Origin: Herbidospora solisilvae
GTDB lineage: Bacteria > Actinomycetota > Actinomycetes > Streptosporangiales > Streptosporangiaceae
Reading direction: 5' to 3'
Length of the DNA: 64,000 nucleotides
Assembly (NCBI RefSeq): GCF_009901565.1
Contig: NZ_WXEW01000006.1
Span: forward strand, 615,799 to 679,798
In this document: piece by piece, positions 56,851 through 64,000 of the stretch
Numbering within the stretch: the first letter of the stretch is position 1
Layout of the letters: every line of letters begins with the position of its first letter
Notes under the pieces: generated by a model
Databases searched by the model: none
Told to the model about the DNA's origin: nothing
Seen by the model: only the letters and a program-made list of their open reading frames with translations
Position numbers and translations under genes: made by a program

Positions 56851-58263
56851 CTACACGGTCTCCAGAACCTGCTCGGGAGCGGGCGCGCGCCGCCTCCTCC
56901 CGGCCACCACTCCGGCGATCGAGATCCCCAGCCCGATCAGCGCGAACACGGCCGAGATGACGATTGCGGCGCGCGTCGACCCCAGCGGGTCGCCGCCCCC
57001 GACGCCCGAGGTCAGCGTGGCCGTGACGATGGCCAGGACGACCGCGCCGCCGACCTGGCCGGAGGTGTTGATGAGCCCCGACGCGAGCCCCTGTTCCGCG
57101 TCGGCGACCCCATTGGTGCCCTGGATGTTGAGTGAGGGGAAGGCCAGCGCGAAGGCGCCGCCGAGCAGCAGCATCCCCGGGATGACCAGCCAGAGTGACG
57201 GGTCCATGTCGATGTTCAGGAAGACGAGGTAGGCGAGCACCAGCGACACCGACCCGGCCAGCACGATCTTCTGGGTGCCGAACCGGTCGGCCAGCGACCC
57301 GACCCGGGTCGAGAACAGCGCGACGAGCAGCCCGGCGGGCAGGAAGGCGAGCGAGGTGGCCAGCGCCGACCAGCCGAGCATGTTCTGGAAGTACTGCATG
57401 GCCACGAACTGGAAGCCGACGTACGAGCCGAAGAGGATGACGAGCCCGAGGTTGGCCCGGCGCAGCGGCGCCGACCGCAGGATGCCGAGCCGCACCAGCG
57501 GGTGCTCGGTGCGCAGCTCCCACCAGACGAACAGGCCCAGCAGCACGGCGGCGGCGAGGCCGGTGGCGACGGTCCGTCCGACGGCCACCTCGGGGGCCTC
57601 GACGACGGTGTAGACCAGCAGCAGCATGCCCGAGGTGATGGTGAGCGCCCCGAACAGGTCGTAGCCGCCCTCGCCGCGCTCCTCCGAGCGGGGCAGCAGG
57701 CGGGCCCCCGCGATCAGGGCCGCGATGGCGACCGGCACGGGCATCAGGAAGGTCCACCGCCAGCCGAGTTCGGTCAGCAGGCCCGAAAGGATCAGGCCGA
57801 GGGAGAAGCCGCTGGCCGCGCAGGCGGTGAAGATGCTCAGGGCCCGGTTGCGCGCGGGCCCTTCGGCGAAGGTCGTGGTGATGATCGACAGAGCGGCCGG
57901 CGCGGTGAAGGCGGCCGACATGCCCTTGACGAACCGGGCCGCGATCAGCAGCGCGCCGTTGTCGACGATGCCGCCGAGCAGCGAGGCGAAGGCGAACACG
58001 GCCAGCGCGACGAGCAGGACCCGGCGTCGGCCCAGCAGATCGGCGGTCCGTCCGCCGAGGAGCAGCAGGCCGCCGTAACCGAGGACGTACCCGCTCACCA
58101 CCCACTGGAGCGCCGAGGTCGACATGCCGAGTTCGGCCTGGATGGACGGCAGTGCGACGCCGACCATCGACACGTCGAGGCCGTCGAGGAAGACGACGGT
58201 GCAGAGCACGATGAGGACGCCCCATAGGGAGGCCCCCCAGCGGCCCTCACGAGTAGACATCAT
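56851..58263 (-). CDS. MFS drug-efflux transporter (DHA2/EmrB-QacA type)
   Basis: 470 residues with about 14 hydrophobic helices. Motif A is GGRTADLLGRRR and the first helix carries LDGLDVSMVGVALPSI; these are standard for the DHA2 family of drug:proton antiporters. ATG 58263 is chosen; the frame opens slightly earlier. It is transcribed divergently from marR, and the 107-bp spacer contains three GCAT/ATGC palindromes, indicating MarR control. Substrate unknown. Confidence 0.9.
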   Translation of the reverse strand: MMSTREGRWGASLWGVLIVLCTVVFLDGLDVSMVGVALPSIQAELGMSTSALQWVVSGYVLGYGGLLLLGGRTADLLGRRRVLLVALAVFAFASLLGGIVDNGALLIAARFVKGMSAAFTAPAALSIITTTFAEGPARNRALSIFTACAASGFSLGLILSGLLTELGWRWTFLMPVPVAIAALIAGARLLPRSEERGEGGYDLFGALTITSGMLLLVYTVVEAPEVAVGRTVATGLAAAVLLGLFVWWELRTEHPLVRLGILRSAPLRRANLGLVILFGSYVGFQFVAMQYFQNMLGWSALATSLAFLPAGLLVALFSTRVGSLADRFGTQKIVLAGSVSLVLAYLVFLNIDMDPSLWLVIPGMLLLGGAFALAFPSLNIQGTNGVADAEQGLASGLINTSGQVGGAVVLAIVTATLTSGVGGGDPLGSTRAAIVISAVFALIGLGISIAGVVAGRRRRAPAPEQVLETV

Positions 58264-58285
58264 GGACGGCGACGTTACATGCACA

Positions 58286-58343
58286 TGCATTCAATGCACA
58301 AGCATTTAATGCGTTTGCATATGCTTGTACGAGGTGCTATGGT
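58286..58343. promoter_or_regulatory. MarR operator array and marR promoter
   Basis: Three palindromes about 15 bp apart: TGCATTCAATGCA (58286-58298), GCATTTAATGC (58302-58312) and GCATATGC (58317-58324). For marR, -35 TTGCAT (58315-58320) and -10 TATGGT (58338-58343) are 17 bp apart, so the third site overlaps the -35. A typical autoregulated MarR layout that can also repress the divergent MFS gene. Confidence 0.75.
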
Positions 58344-58370
58344 GCCGCGCAAGGAGATCAGGGGTGCACG

Positions 58371-58766
58371 ATGACCGACAACGAGGTGGTGTCCACCTGG
58401 CGTGAGCTGTCCGCCAGGCACGCCGCGATCGTCTCCGACCTGGAACGCGAGCTGCACGAGCGCCACGGGCTCGGCGTCAGCGAGTTCGAGGTGCTCGACC
58501 GCCTGGTCGACGGCCTCTGCCTCAGCTCCGACGGCAAGTTCCGCGTGCAGGAACTGGCGGCCGGGGTCCCGCTGAGCCAGAGCGCGTTGTCCCGGCTGAT
58601 CGCCCGCCTGGAGAAGGCCGGGCTCGTGCTCCGCTCGATGTGCGCCGACGACCGCCGCGGGGTCTTCGTGACGCTGACCGACGCCGGCCGGATCCGCCAC
58701 TCCGAGGCGCTGCCGACGCAGCGCCGGGTGCTGCGCGACCACCTGGCCGCCACCTCCGCAGGGTGA
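58371..58766 (+). CDS. MarR-family transcriptional regulator
   Basis: 131-residue winged-helix regulator. The HTH reads RVQELAAGVPLSQSALSRLI and the wing DDRRGVFVTLTDAGR, as in canonical MarR/SlyA proteins. AAGGAG lies upstream of the ATG. Divergent from the MFS exporter, its likely target. Ligand unknown; no Cys pair for redox sensing. Confidence 0.93.
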   Translation: MTDNEVVSTWRELSARHAAIVSDLERELHERHGLGVSEFEVLDRLVDGLCLSSDGKFRVQELAAGVPLSQSALSRLIARLEKAGLVLRSMCADDRRGVFVTLTDAGRIRHSEALPTQRRVLRDHLAATSAG

Positions 58767-58965
58767 ATTCGGCCCGCACATAAGGGAAAGTAACTTTCAA
58801 ACGCACGCGAAGATGCACGTGCAGCGCAAAATGCCCACCTTGGGTAATTCGGTGCATTGCGCGACCGATCGTTGATCGGGCAAAATTCTTTTCGGTTTCG
58901 GCGCGCTTCTGAAGGTGCCGGTGGGGAGCCTGACAATCCCTATGGCGGAAAGGAGGCCCGGCCCC

Positions 58966-60135
58966 GTGCGCGGCTGGACGCCCCTGAATGATGATCGAAC
59001 ACCGGTGAGCCCCGCAGGACGGGTCCAACCCGGGCCCTTCCAGGACGACTTCGGCAACCCATTACATGGCCTTTACGCCGGACAGCGGGCGGAAAGCGAG
59101 TTCGGCTCCTGGACCCGGATACTCGCCGTCTGGCACGGATACCGGATCTGGGATTTCACCGGACCCGCCATGAATGGATTCAGAAGTTCTCTAGTGAGCC
59201 CGTGGAACGAGGTCCTTTCACAGGGGTTACTAAGAGATCTCGCCGACCCGTCGCCTTACGACGGAGCCGCCTGGAGTGAACGCTGGATAGCCGGCGCGCT
59301 GCTCTCCGGGCGCAAGCCGTTCGGCCGGTTCACCCTCCCCCTCGACGAGGCGCAGGCGTGGTGCATCCGCGCCCGGCGGGTGGGGCTGGAGTATCACCGC
59401 GAACGCGTCGACGGGAACGCCCTGCACATCACGGCGGGCCGCGAGGAGACGTACGGGGAGCTGTTCGAGCTCGACGCGCTCGTCGCCTACTACCGCGACG
59501 TGCTGCCCCCGGAGGCGGCCGAGACGGCCGCCTGGGGCCTGCTGTCGCACCGCAAGGAATCGCCCGCCAACCACACCTTCGCCGGCGTGGACGCCTTCGC
59601 CGAGCTGCCCAGGGCCGTGCGCGGGCTCACCCTCGGCTATCCCCCGCTGGCCACGGCCCGCCGGATCCTCCTGGAGAGCGGCGGCGAGAACGAGATCGAG
59701 TTCCCCGACGTCCCGCTCGACCCTGGACGGCCCGAACCGGCCCCGCTCGGCGACGTGCCCGTCTGCGACCACGACCACCCGGTGCCCCGCTTCGAGAACC
59801 ACGACGACCTGGTCAAGGCGTGTGAGCCGCTCACCGACCTGGTCTCCTACTACTGGCAGCTCGACCGCGAGTTGTCGATGTTCGCGCCGCGCATCTCCGG
59901 CGTCTACCTGGCCGACTACCCCGAAGCCCTGATCGCCGCCTTCGAGGCGCACGCGCGTGCCGCCTCCACCGACCGCTATCCGCGCGCCGAGGCCGTCTTC
60001 GCGCACATGTGCTGCGTGCTGCGGCATCTGGGGCGCGAGCCCGACGACCTGCTGCGCGGGCTCAGACCGCCATCACTGCGAGCGCCCGGTCGAGGGCCGC
60101 TCGACCACCCTCGGGGTCGTCGCCCCGCATCCTGA
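58966..60135 (+). CDS. Hypothetical protein
   Basis: 389 residues, not recognised. GTG 58966 with AAGGAGG at 9 nt is the best start (an ATG at 58942 and earlier in-frame starts lack an RBS). The sequence is soluble-looking, with aromatic clusters (WTRILAVWHGYRIWDF), no signal peptide, no catalytic triad that I can name, and paired Cys near the end (FAHMCCVLRHLG). A CDHDHPVPRFENHDD segment could bind metal. It overlaps the convergent XRE/TPR gene by 74 bp, so its last ~25 residues are poorly constrained. Confidence 0.7.
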   Translation: MRGWTPLNDDRTPVSPAGRVQPGPFQDDFGNPLHGLYAGQRAESEFGSWTRILAVWHGYRIWDFTGPAMNGFRSSLVSPWNEVLSQGLLRDLADPSPYDGAAWSERWIAGALLSGRKPFGRFTLPLDEAQAWCIRARRVGLEYHRERVDGNALHITAGREETYGELFELDALVAYYRDVLPPEAAETAAWGLLSHRKESPANHTFAGVDAFAELPRAVRGLTLGYPPLATARRILLESGGENEIEFPDVPLDPGRPEPAPLGDVPVCDHDHPVPRFENHDDLVKACEPLTDLVSYYWQLDRELSMFAPRISGVYLADYPEALIAAFEAHARAASTDRYPRAEAVFAHMCCVLRHLGREPDDLLRGLRPPSLRAPGRGPLDHPRGRRPAS

Positions 60136-61426
60136 GGTCGGCGACCCGCATCCACATCGTCGAGGCGCGTTCGCGGGAGCTCATCGTCTCCCAGCGCTCG
60201 GCGGCGGCCACAAGGGCCTGTTCGGCCTCCCAGGTCTCGCCGAGCCGCAGATGCGCCTCGGCGATGACCTCCGAAGCGTGGACGTGCAGCAGGGCGGCGG
60301 TCTCCCCGACGGCCTTGACGACCTCGTTGGCGCGGTCGATCGCCTGGTGCGGATCTCCTCTGACGATGTCGGCACGGGCCAGCGCGAGGGCGCAGAACCC
60401 CCGGTCGACGATCCCCGCCGCCGCCTCGGCCAGCTCGGTCTGGGCCCGGGTGAGGACCGGGAAGAGCTCCTCCACCGTCGCCGGATCGGCCCTGATGAGC
60501 TCCCCGGCCATGGTCGCCCGCAGGCGGGCCAGGCCGAGCGGGTCGTGGTAGCCCGCGCCGTACAGGGATAGGGCCTGCTCGAAAAGGCCCCGTGCGGTCG
60601 GCGCTAATCCCGACCTCGCCGCCGCGATTCCGTTCTGCCAAGCGACCGAAATACGTCCGCGGGGCTCGCCGAGCTCTATCGCGGCACTCGTCAGCTCGCT
60701 CAGCAGCAGATGCAATCGCAGATGCGAACCATGTCCGGCCTCTTCCGGATGGGAGTGCAGGTCGACCTGCTCTCCGTACGTGGCGATGAGGGCGCATCCG
60801 AGCTCGATCACGCTGGAGGTCCAGCCGGCCGCGCCGATCTCGCGGTCGAGCGCGCTCTCGCCCACGGCCACGCTGGCCGAAATGTCACCCGCTTCGAGGT
60901 GGCAGCGGCACAACACGGTCGCCAGCCGGACGCGGTAGTCGACGAACTGCGTCCAGTGGCCGCTCGACCGGGCCAGCGTCTCGGAGGACTCGTCGAGGTG
61001 GGAGTCGAGCAGTCGCGTCACGCGGCTGATCACCTGGGGCAGGTCGCCCTCGCGTTCGGCCGCCTGGGCCTGGCCGAGCTCGGCCTGCCGCCAGAGGTCG
61101 GGGACCATGCCCAGCGACGGCTGCCGGAGCAGCGCCGCGTAGCGGTCTCTCGCCTCGGGGAACCGGCCTTCGGCCAGCGCGCCGCCCGCCTTGGCCGCTT
61201 CGGCCCGCAGGCCCGCGATCGTGTGCGGGTCAAGTCCGTCGGTCAACCACAGAGGGGAGCACCGGAGTCCTCGCGCGATGATCCTGATCATTGCCGCGGT
61301 CGGTTCGAGGTCTCCGCTTTCAATCCGTTCGATCGAGTCGGCATCCAGTTCGGACGTCACTTGGAATGGCAACAACCCTCTCTGCAGGCGAGCGGCTCGA
61401 ACGCGTTGAGCGATCTTCTCGGGCAC
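60062..61426 (-). CDS. XRE-family regulator with TPR-like C-terminal domain
   Basis: 454 residues. N-terminal helix-turn-helix (about 5-60: RVRAARLQRGLLPFQV; SIERIESGDLEP) with a short linker LWLTDGLDP, then a long array of helical TPR-like repeats (for example SLYGAGYHDPLGLARLRATM). This class usually regulates morphological or stress genes in actinomycetes, with a peptide or partner protein sensed by the TPRs. Intact counterpart of the truncated gene at 1239-2060. The 3' end overlaps the unknown gene at 58966. Confidence 0.88.
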   Translation of the reverse strand: MPEKIAQRVRAARLQRGLLPFQVTSELDADSIERIESGDLEPTAAMIRIIARGLRCSPLWLTDGLDPHTIAGLRAEAAKAGGALAEGRFPEARDRYAALLRQPSLGMVPDLWRQAELGQAQAAEREGDLPQVISRVTRLLDSHLDESSETLARSSGHWTQFVDYRVRLATVLCRCHLEAGDISASVAVGESALDREIGAAGWTSSVIELGCALIATYGEQVDLHSHPEEAGHGSHLRLHLLLSELTSAAIELGEPRGRISVAWQNGIAAARSGLAPTARGLFEQALSLYGAGYHDPLGLARLRATMAGELIRADPATVEELFPVLTRAQTELAEAAAGIVDRGFCALALARADIVRGDPHQAIDRANEVVKAVGETAALLHVHASEVIAEAHLRLGETWEAEQALVAAAERWETMSSRERASTMWMRVADLRMRGDDPEGGRAALDRALAVMAV

Positions 61427-61780
61427 TGTGCTCCTCGCCTAACACGGTGCGTAAATCGACGCCTCGATCAAGTGCGTCAAACGGAGCATAGACGTGACAG
61501 GGCAACTTGACCACCAGCAAACGTGTTCACGGGACTAATCAGTGCAGGTTTCTCAGCTCATGCCCGTCTTGCCTGGACCGAAAGCCCGGTTCCGGACGGT
61601 GAATACCCGCCCACCCTGGCACTGATCTGGGCGGCTCCCCGCGACGGGCCCCATTTGTGTCAGGTTTCCTGACAGAATTATTGAGACGAATGTTTGCATA
61701 GCTGCCGAATTCGTGTTATTTGGTCGCACGTGGATCATTACACTGTCATTGACAAAGATTTGACAAGCCGTCCGCATCGG
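61427..61780. other. Intergenic region before the transposase-derived gene
   Basis: 354 bp without a gene, relatively AT-rich at 61670-61770. It holds the minus-strand promoter region of the XRE gene and the plus-strand start region of the next gene. A TTGCAT (61694-61699) with TATTTG 17 bp later (61717-61722) would put transcription at an alternative GTG start at 61730 (leaderless); two TTGACA hexamers (61749, 61760) are also present. No terminal inverted repeats of an insertion sequence were seen. Confidence 0.5.
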
Positions 61781-64000
61781 ATGCGGGATGTGGACGGACG
61801 GGCGTTCCTCGCGTCCCTGCGCACCACCGCCGTGACCCGTGTCGAGGCGGGCGAACGGGTCGCGCAGGTGAGCCGGAACATGGGCGTGTCCCGGTCGTCG
61901 GTCTACGAATGGCTCCGCCAGGCCCGCTCCGAGCCGCAGAAACTGCAGGCCAGCCCGTTGCAGGGGCGTCCGTCGGCGCTTTCCCCCGACGGACTGCACG
62001 ATCTGGCGACCGCGCTGCTGGCCGGCCCGGAGTCAGCGGGCTTGACAGGACGGTTGTGGACGCGGGAACTCGTGAACGAGCTCGTCTCCCGTGACCACGG
62101 CGTCTCGCTGACGCTCACCAGCATCGGCCGTCTGCTGCGTTCACTCGGTTTATGGCCGCGACACTCTCTCGTCACGTGGCCGGACGGTTCCGCCCGATTG
62201 TGGAAACAGCGTTACGCGTACATAAAAGAGAAAGCACGGGAACAGGACGCGCTTCTGATGCGCGGGGGACTGGTGGACGTCGGCGCGCTTCTCCCCCGTT
62301 CCTCCCTCCCCGCCGCGCCTTTCGGCTTCCACCTGGCCTATGCGCTGATCCCGGGCGGGCCGCTGCTGTTCCGCGCCTACTCCGGCCCCGCGAACGCGGC
62401 CACGTTCCTCGACTTCGCGACCGGGCTGGTGGCCGAGACCGGCCGGGCCACCTGCCTCATCACGGCGCCCCATCCCGTCTTCGACCTCGACGAGTGCGCG
62501 CGCGGCCTGGCCGGGCTGCCGCTGACCGTCTGGGTGCGCAGCGACGGCGACGCCCGCGCGCTCCGGCCCGCGCCCGCGCCCGCCACCGCCTCGGCCCCCG
62601 ATCTGCGGCCGGCCGTGCTCGGCGGACCGTCCACCGGCCTGTGGACGATGGACCGGCTCGCCGGGCACCTGAGCGCGCTTTTCGGTCATCCGGTCAGTAC
62701 CGGCGAGGCCGAAGTGCTGCTCTCCGCGCAGAACCTCTGGCCCGAGGGACCGCTGCCGCCCGTGCTCCCGCCGGGCTCGCCCGCCGTCGGCCGCTGGTGC
62801 CACGACGTGCTGCCGCTGTTCCAGGCCGAAGCGGGGCCCGGCGCGGCGGTACGGTTCGTCCAGGAGGTCCCGCTGCCGGGCGGGCGCACGCTCCTGCTGG
62901 CCGTCTCCCCCGACCAGGAACGCCGCTTCGCCTGGTACGAGGAGGCCCGCTACCAGGGCCGCATGCGCGCCACGACGCTGGCCGACTTCACCCGGCGGCT
63001 CCGCCAGGACCTCGCCGAACCGCTATGCCTGGTCGTCACCGACGACTCCGGCTGGCGCTCCCGCGATCTCGACGCCACCGCCACGACGGTCGGCGACGCC
63101 TTCTTCTGCACGTGGGCCGACGGTTGCGGCGAACGCGTCTGGCGCATCCCCGAACGCGACCCCGTCCAGGCGTTGTGCCGCCGCCACTTCCACCAGGGAC
63201 GCGGACCCGCGCCCGCCGGAACAGCCTCGCTGGAGATGGAACACCCGCCGCGCGGTCCCGTCGGCACGGCCGACCGCCAGGTCCGGATCGCCGCCGCCCG
63301 CGAACACGCCCGGCGGCAGCCCCTGTCGGCGGGAGGCCGCTTGCGCGAGCTCGTCCTGGCGGGCCCGCCCGCCCTGCTGACCACGCGGACGCTCACCGCC
63401 CTGCTGAGCCGCGCCTACGGCCGGCCCGTGGACGCCGACCGGGCCGTCGCCGTGCTGCGCGACGAGGGACTGTGGCCCGAGGAGTTCCCGTCGGTCGAGC
63501 CCGGCCCGTGGGAGCACGAGACGCTGCCCCTCTACCTCGCCCACGCGGGCGCCGGCGCGGCCGTCCGGTTCGTCGCCGAGGCGCGGCTCGGGGGCGACCT
63601 CAGCCTCCTGGTGGCGCTCGACCGTGCCGGGGAGACCCGGTTCGCCTGGTATCCGCAGGCCCGCTATCGGGGGCGGATGCGCGCGACCACGCTCGTCTCC
63701 TTCGCCGGACTGCTGCTCGACGACGCCAACGGGCCGCTCTGCCTGGTCGCCGCCGACGAGGCCGGCTGGAAGTCCAAGGAACTGGCCGCCGCGCTGGCCC
63801 GGCGGCCCGTCCTGGTCGTCGCGGCCGGGGTGCCCTACCTGTGCGCCTGGCCGGCCGGCTGCGGCAACCGCGCCGTCATGGGCGACCAGTGCCGCACCCA
63901 CGCGCGCCGGTCGCGGCGGCTGGCCGTCCACCGGGCCCGCTCCGGGCCGCTCCTGGACGCCGTGCGCGCCGCCTCGGCCGAACTCGCGGTGGCCCGCGCG
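61781..64000 (+). CDS. Large transposase-derived protein: three tandem IS630-like modules with zinc-finger-like ends (runs off window)
   Basis: 740 residues visible, no stop before the edge. An HTH (about 20-48: RVAQVSRNMGVSRSSVYEWL) and a winged helix (from 92: LWTRELVNELVSRDHGVSL) followed by LGLWPRHSL match the N-terminal half of IS630 transposases. The first catalytic Asp region is MRGGLVD (near 160) and the second reads ITAPHP with Ala229 where an Asp is expected, so module 1 is probably catalytically dead. Modules 2 (from ~287) and 3 (from ~534) repeat a winged helix plus an RNase-H-like segment FAWY-x4-ARY-x-GRMRATTL (383 and 621). They end in C443-x5-C449-x16-C466-x2-H469 and C688-x5-C694-x9-C704-x2-H707. 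Start uncertain (GTG 61730 possible; no RBS). Confidence 0.72.
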   Translation, partial: MRDVDGRAFLASLRTTAVTRVEAGERVAQVSRNMGVSRSSVYEWLRQARSEPQKLQASPLQGRPSALSPDGLHDLATALLAGPESAGLTGRLWTRELVNELVSRDHGVSLTLTSIGRLLRSLGLWPRHSLVTWPDGSARLWKQRYAYIKEKAREQDALLMRGGLVDVGALLPRSSLPAAPFGFHLAYALIPGGPLLFRAYSGPANAATFLDFATGLVAETGRATCLITAPHPVFDLDECARGLAGLPLTVWVRSDGDARALRPAPAPATASAPDLRPAVLGGPSTGLWTMDRLAGHLSALFGHPVSTGEAEVLLSAQNLWPEGPLPPVLPPGSPAVGRWCHDVLPLFQAEAGPGAAVRFVQEVPLPGGRTLLLAVSPDQERRFAWYEEARYQGRMRATTLADFTRRLRQDLAEPLCLVVTDDSGWRSRDLDATATTVGDAFFCTWADGCGERVWRIPERDPVQALCRRHFHQGRGPAPAGTASLEMEHPPRGPVGTADRQVRIAAAREHARRQPLSAGGRLRELVLAGPPALLTTRTLTALLSRAYGRPVDADRAVAVLRDEGLWPEEFPSVEPGPWEHETLPLYLAHAGAGAAVRFVAEARLGGDLSLLVALDRAGETRFAWYPQARYRGRMRATTLVSFAGLLLDDANGPLCLVAADEAGWKSKELAAALARRPVLVVAAGVPYLCAWPAGCGNRAVMGDQCRTHARRSRRLAVHRARSGPLLDAVRAASAELAVARA

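Noticed and set aside
61781..64000. Right-edge gene as an active IS630 insertion sequence
   Set aside because: Catalytic acids are replaced in module 1, three modules occur in one frame, and no terminal inverted repeats or target duplication are seen at the left side.

Overview
The window is very GC-rich, uses GTG starts freely and carries AccE, TadE/G-type pili, IdeR-type iron boxes and TPR-tailed XRE regulators. This indicates a mycelial actinomycete chromosome, probably Streptosporangiales (for example Nonomuraea, Streptosporangium or Microbispora relatives). That placement is inferred from gene content and codon use, not from a marker gene.

Layout. Positions 1-3200 are a scarred, integrase-associated edge: the tail of a P-type ATPase, a HAD hydrolase, a 5'-truncated XRE/TPR regulator and a tyrosine integrase lacking its arm-binding domain. 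Positions 3.2-13.3 kb hold a core block: fadE25-like acyl-CoA dehydrogenase, UDP-glucose dehydrogenase, purE-purK, a lipoprotein, GtrA, a two-component system, bfd-bfr under tandem iron boxes, a PH-domain protein and birA. Positions 13.4-22.8 kb are metabolic and transport insertions: an FdhF/YdeP molybdoenzyme with fdhD, ppc, an ABC exporter and an APC permease. Positions 22.8-27.7 kb hold accD5-accE5, a NYN-domain protein and an ada-alkA/ogt alkylation-repair pair. Positions 27.7-39.0 kb are one Tad/Flp pilus locus on the minus strand, twelve genes chained by very short overlaps or gaps and interrupted once, between tadB and tadC, by a 27-bp tandem-repeat array. Positions 39.0-44.4 kb start with an intergenic cluster of five DnaA boxes, then an FHA-bearing EssC/EccC-like triple-ATPase and a WXG100 protein. 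Positions 44.6-49.2 kb hold accA3 and two membrane proteins with different outer modules but one shared cytosolic domain. Positions 49.2-56.8 kb hold a MerR-controlled SDR and lpdA, a GGCT-like protein, PNP, pmmB, a PH-like membrane protein and add. Positions 56.8-64 kb hold a MarR/MFS pair, an unknown protein, an intact XRE/TPR regulator and, running off the right edge, a large protein made of three tandem, apparently inactivated IS630-transposase-like modules.

How it fits together. The order fadE25-purE-purK-GtrA-PH-birA-accD5-accE5-accA3-lpdA-GGCT-deoD-pmmB-add matches, from memory, the Rv3274c-Rv3313c backbone of Mycobacterium tuberculosis. Here large accessory blocks (molybdoenzyme, ABC/APC transport, DNA repair, Tad pilus, type VII-like, TPM/pentapeptide pair) are spliced between the conserved genes. 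accA3, accD5 and accE5 together supply an acyl-CoA carboxylase.

Most novel-looking items: the triplicated transposase-derived protein (61781-64000), the DnaA-box cluster far from any dnaA (39334-39491), the glutamine ladder and shared tail of the TPM/pentapeptide pair, and the repeat array inside the pilus operon.
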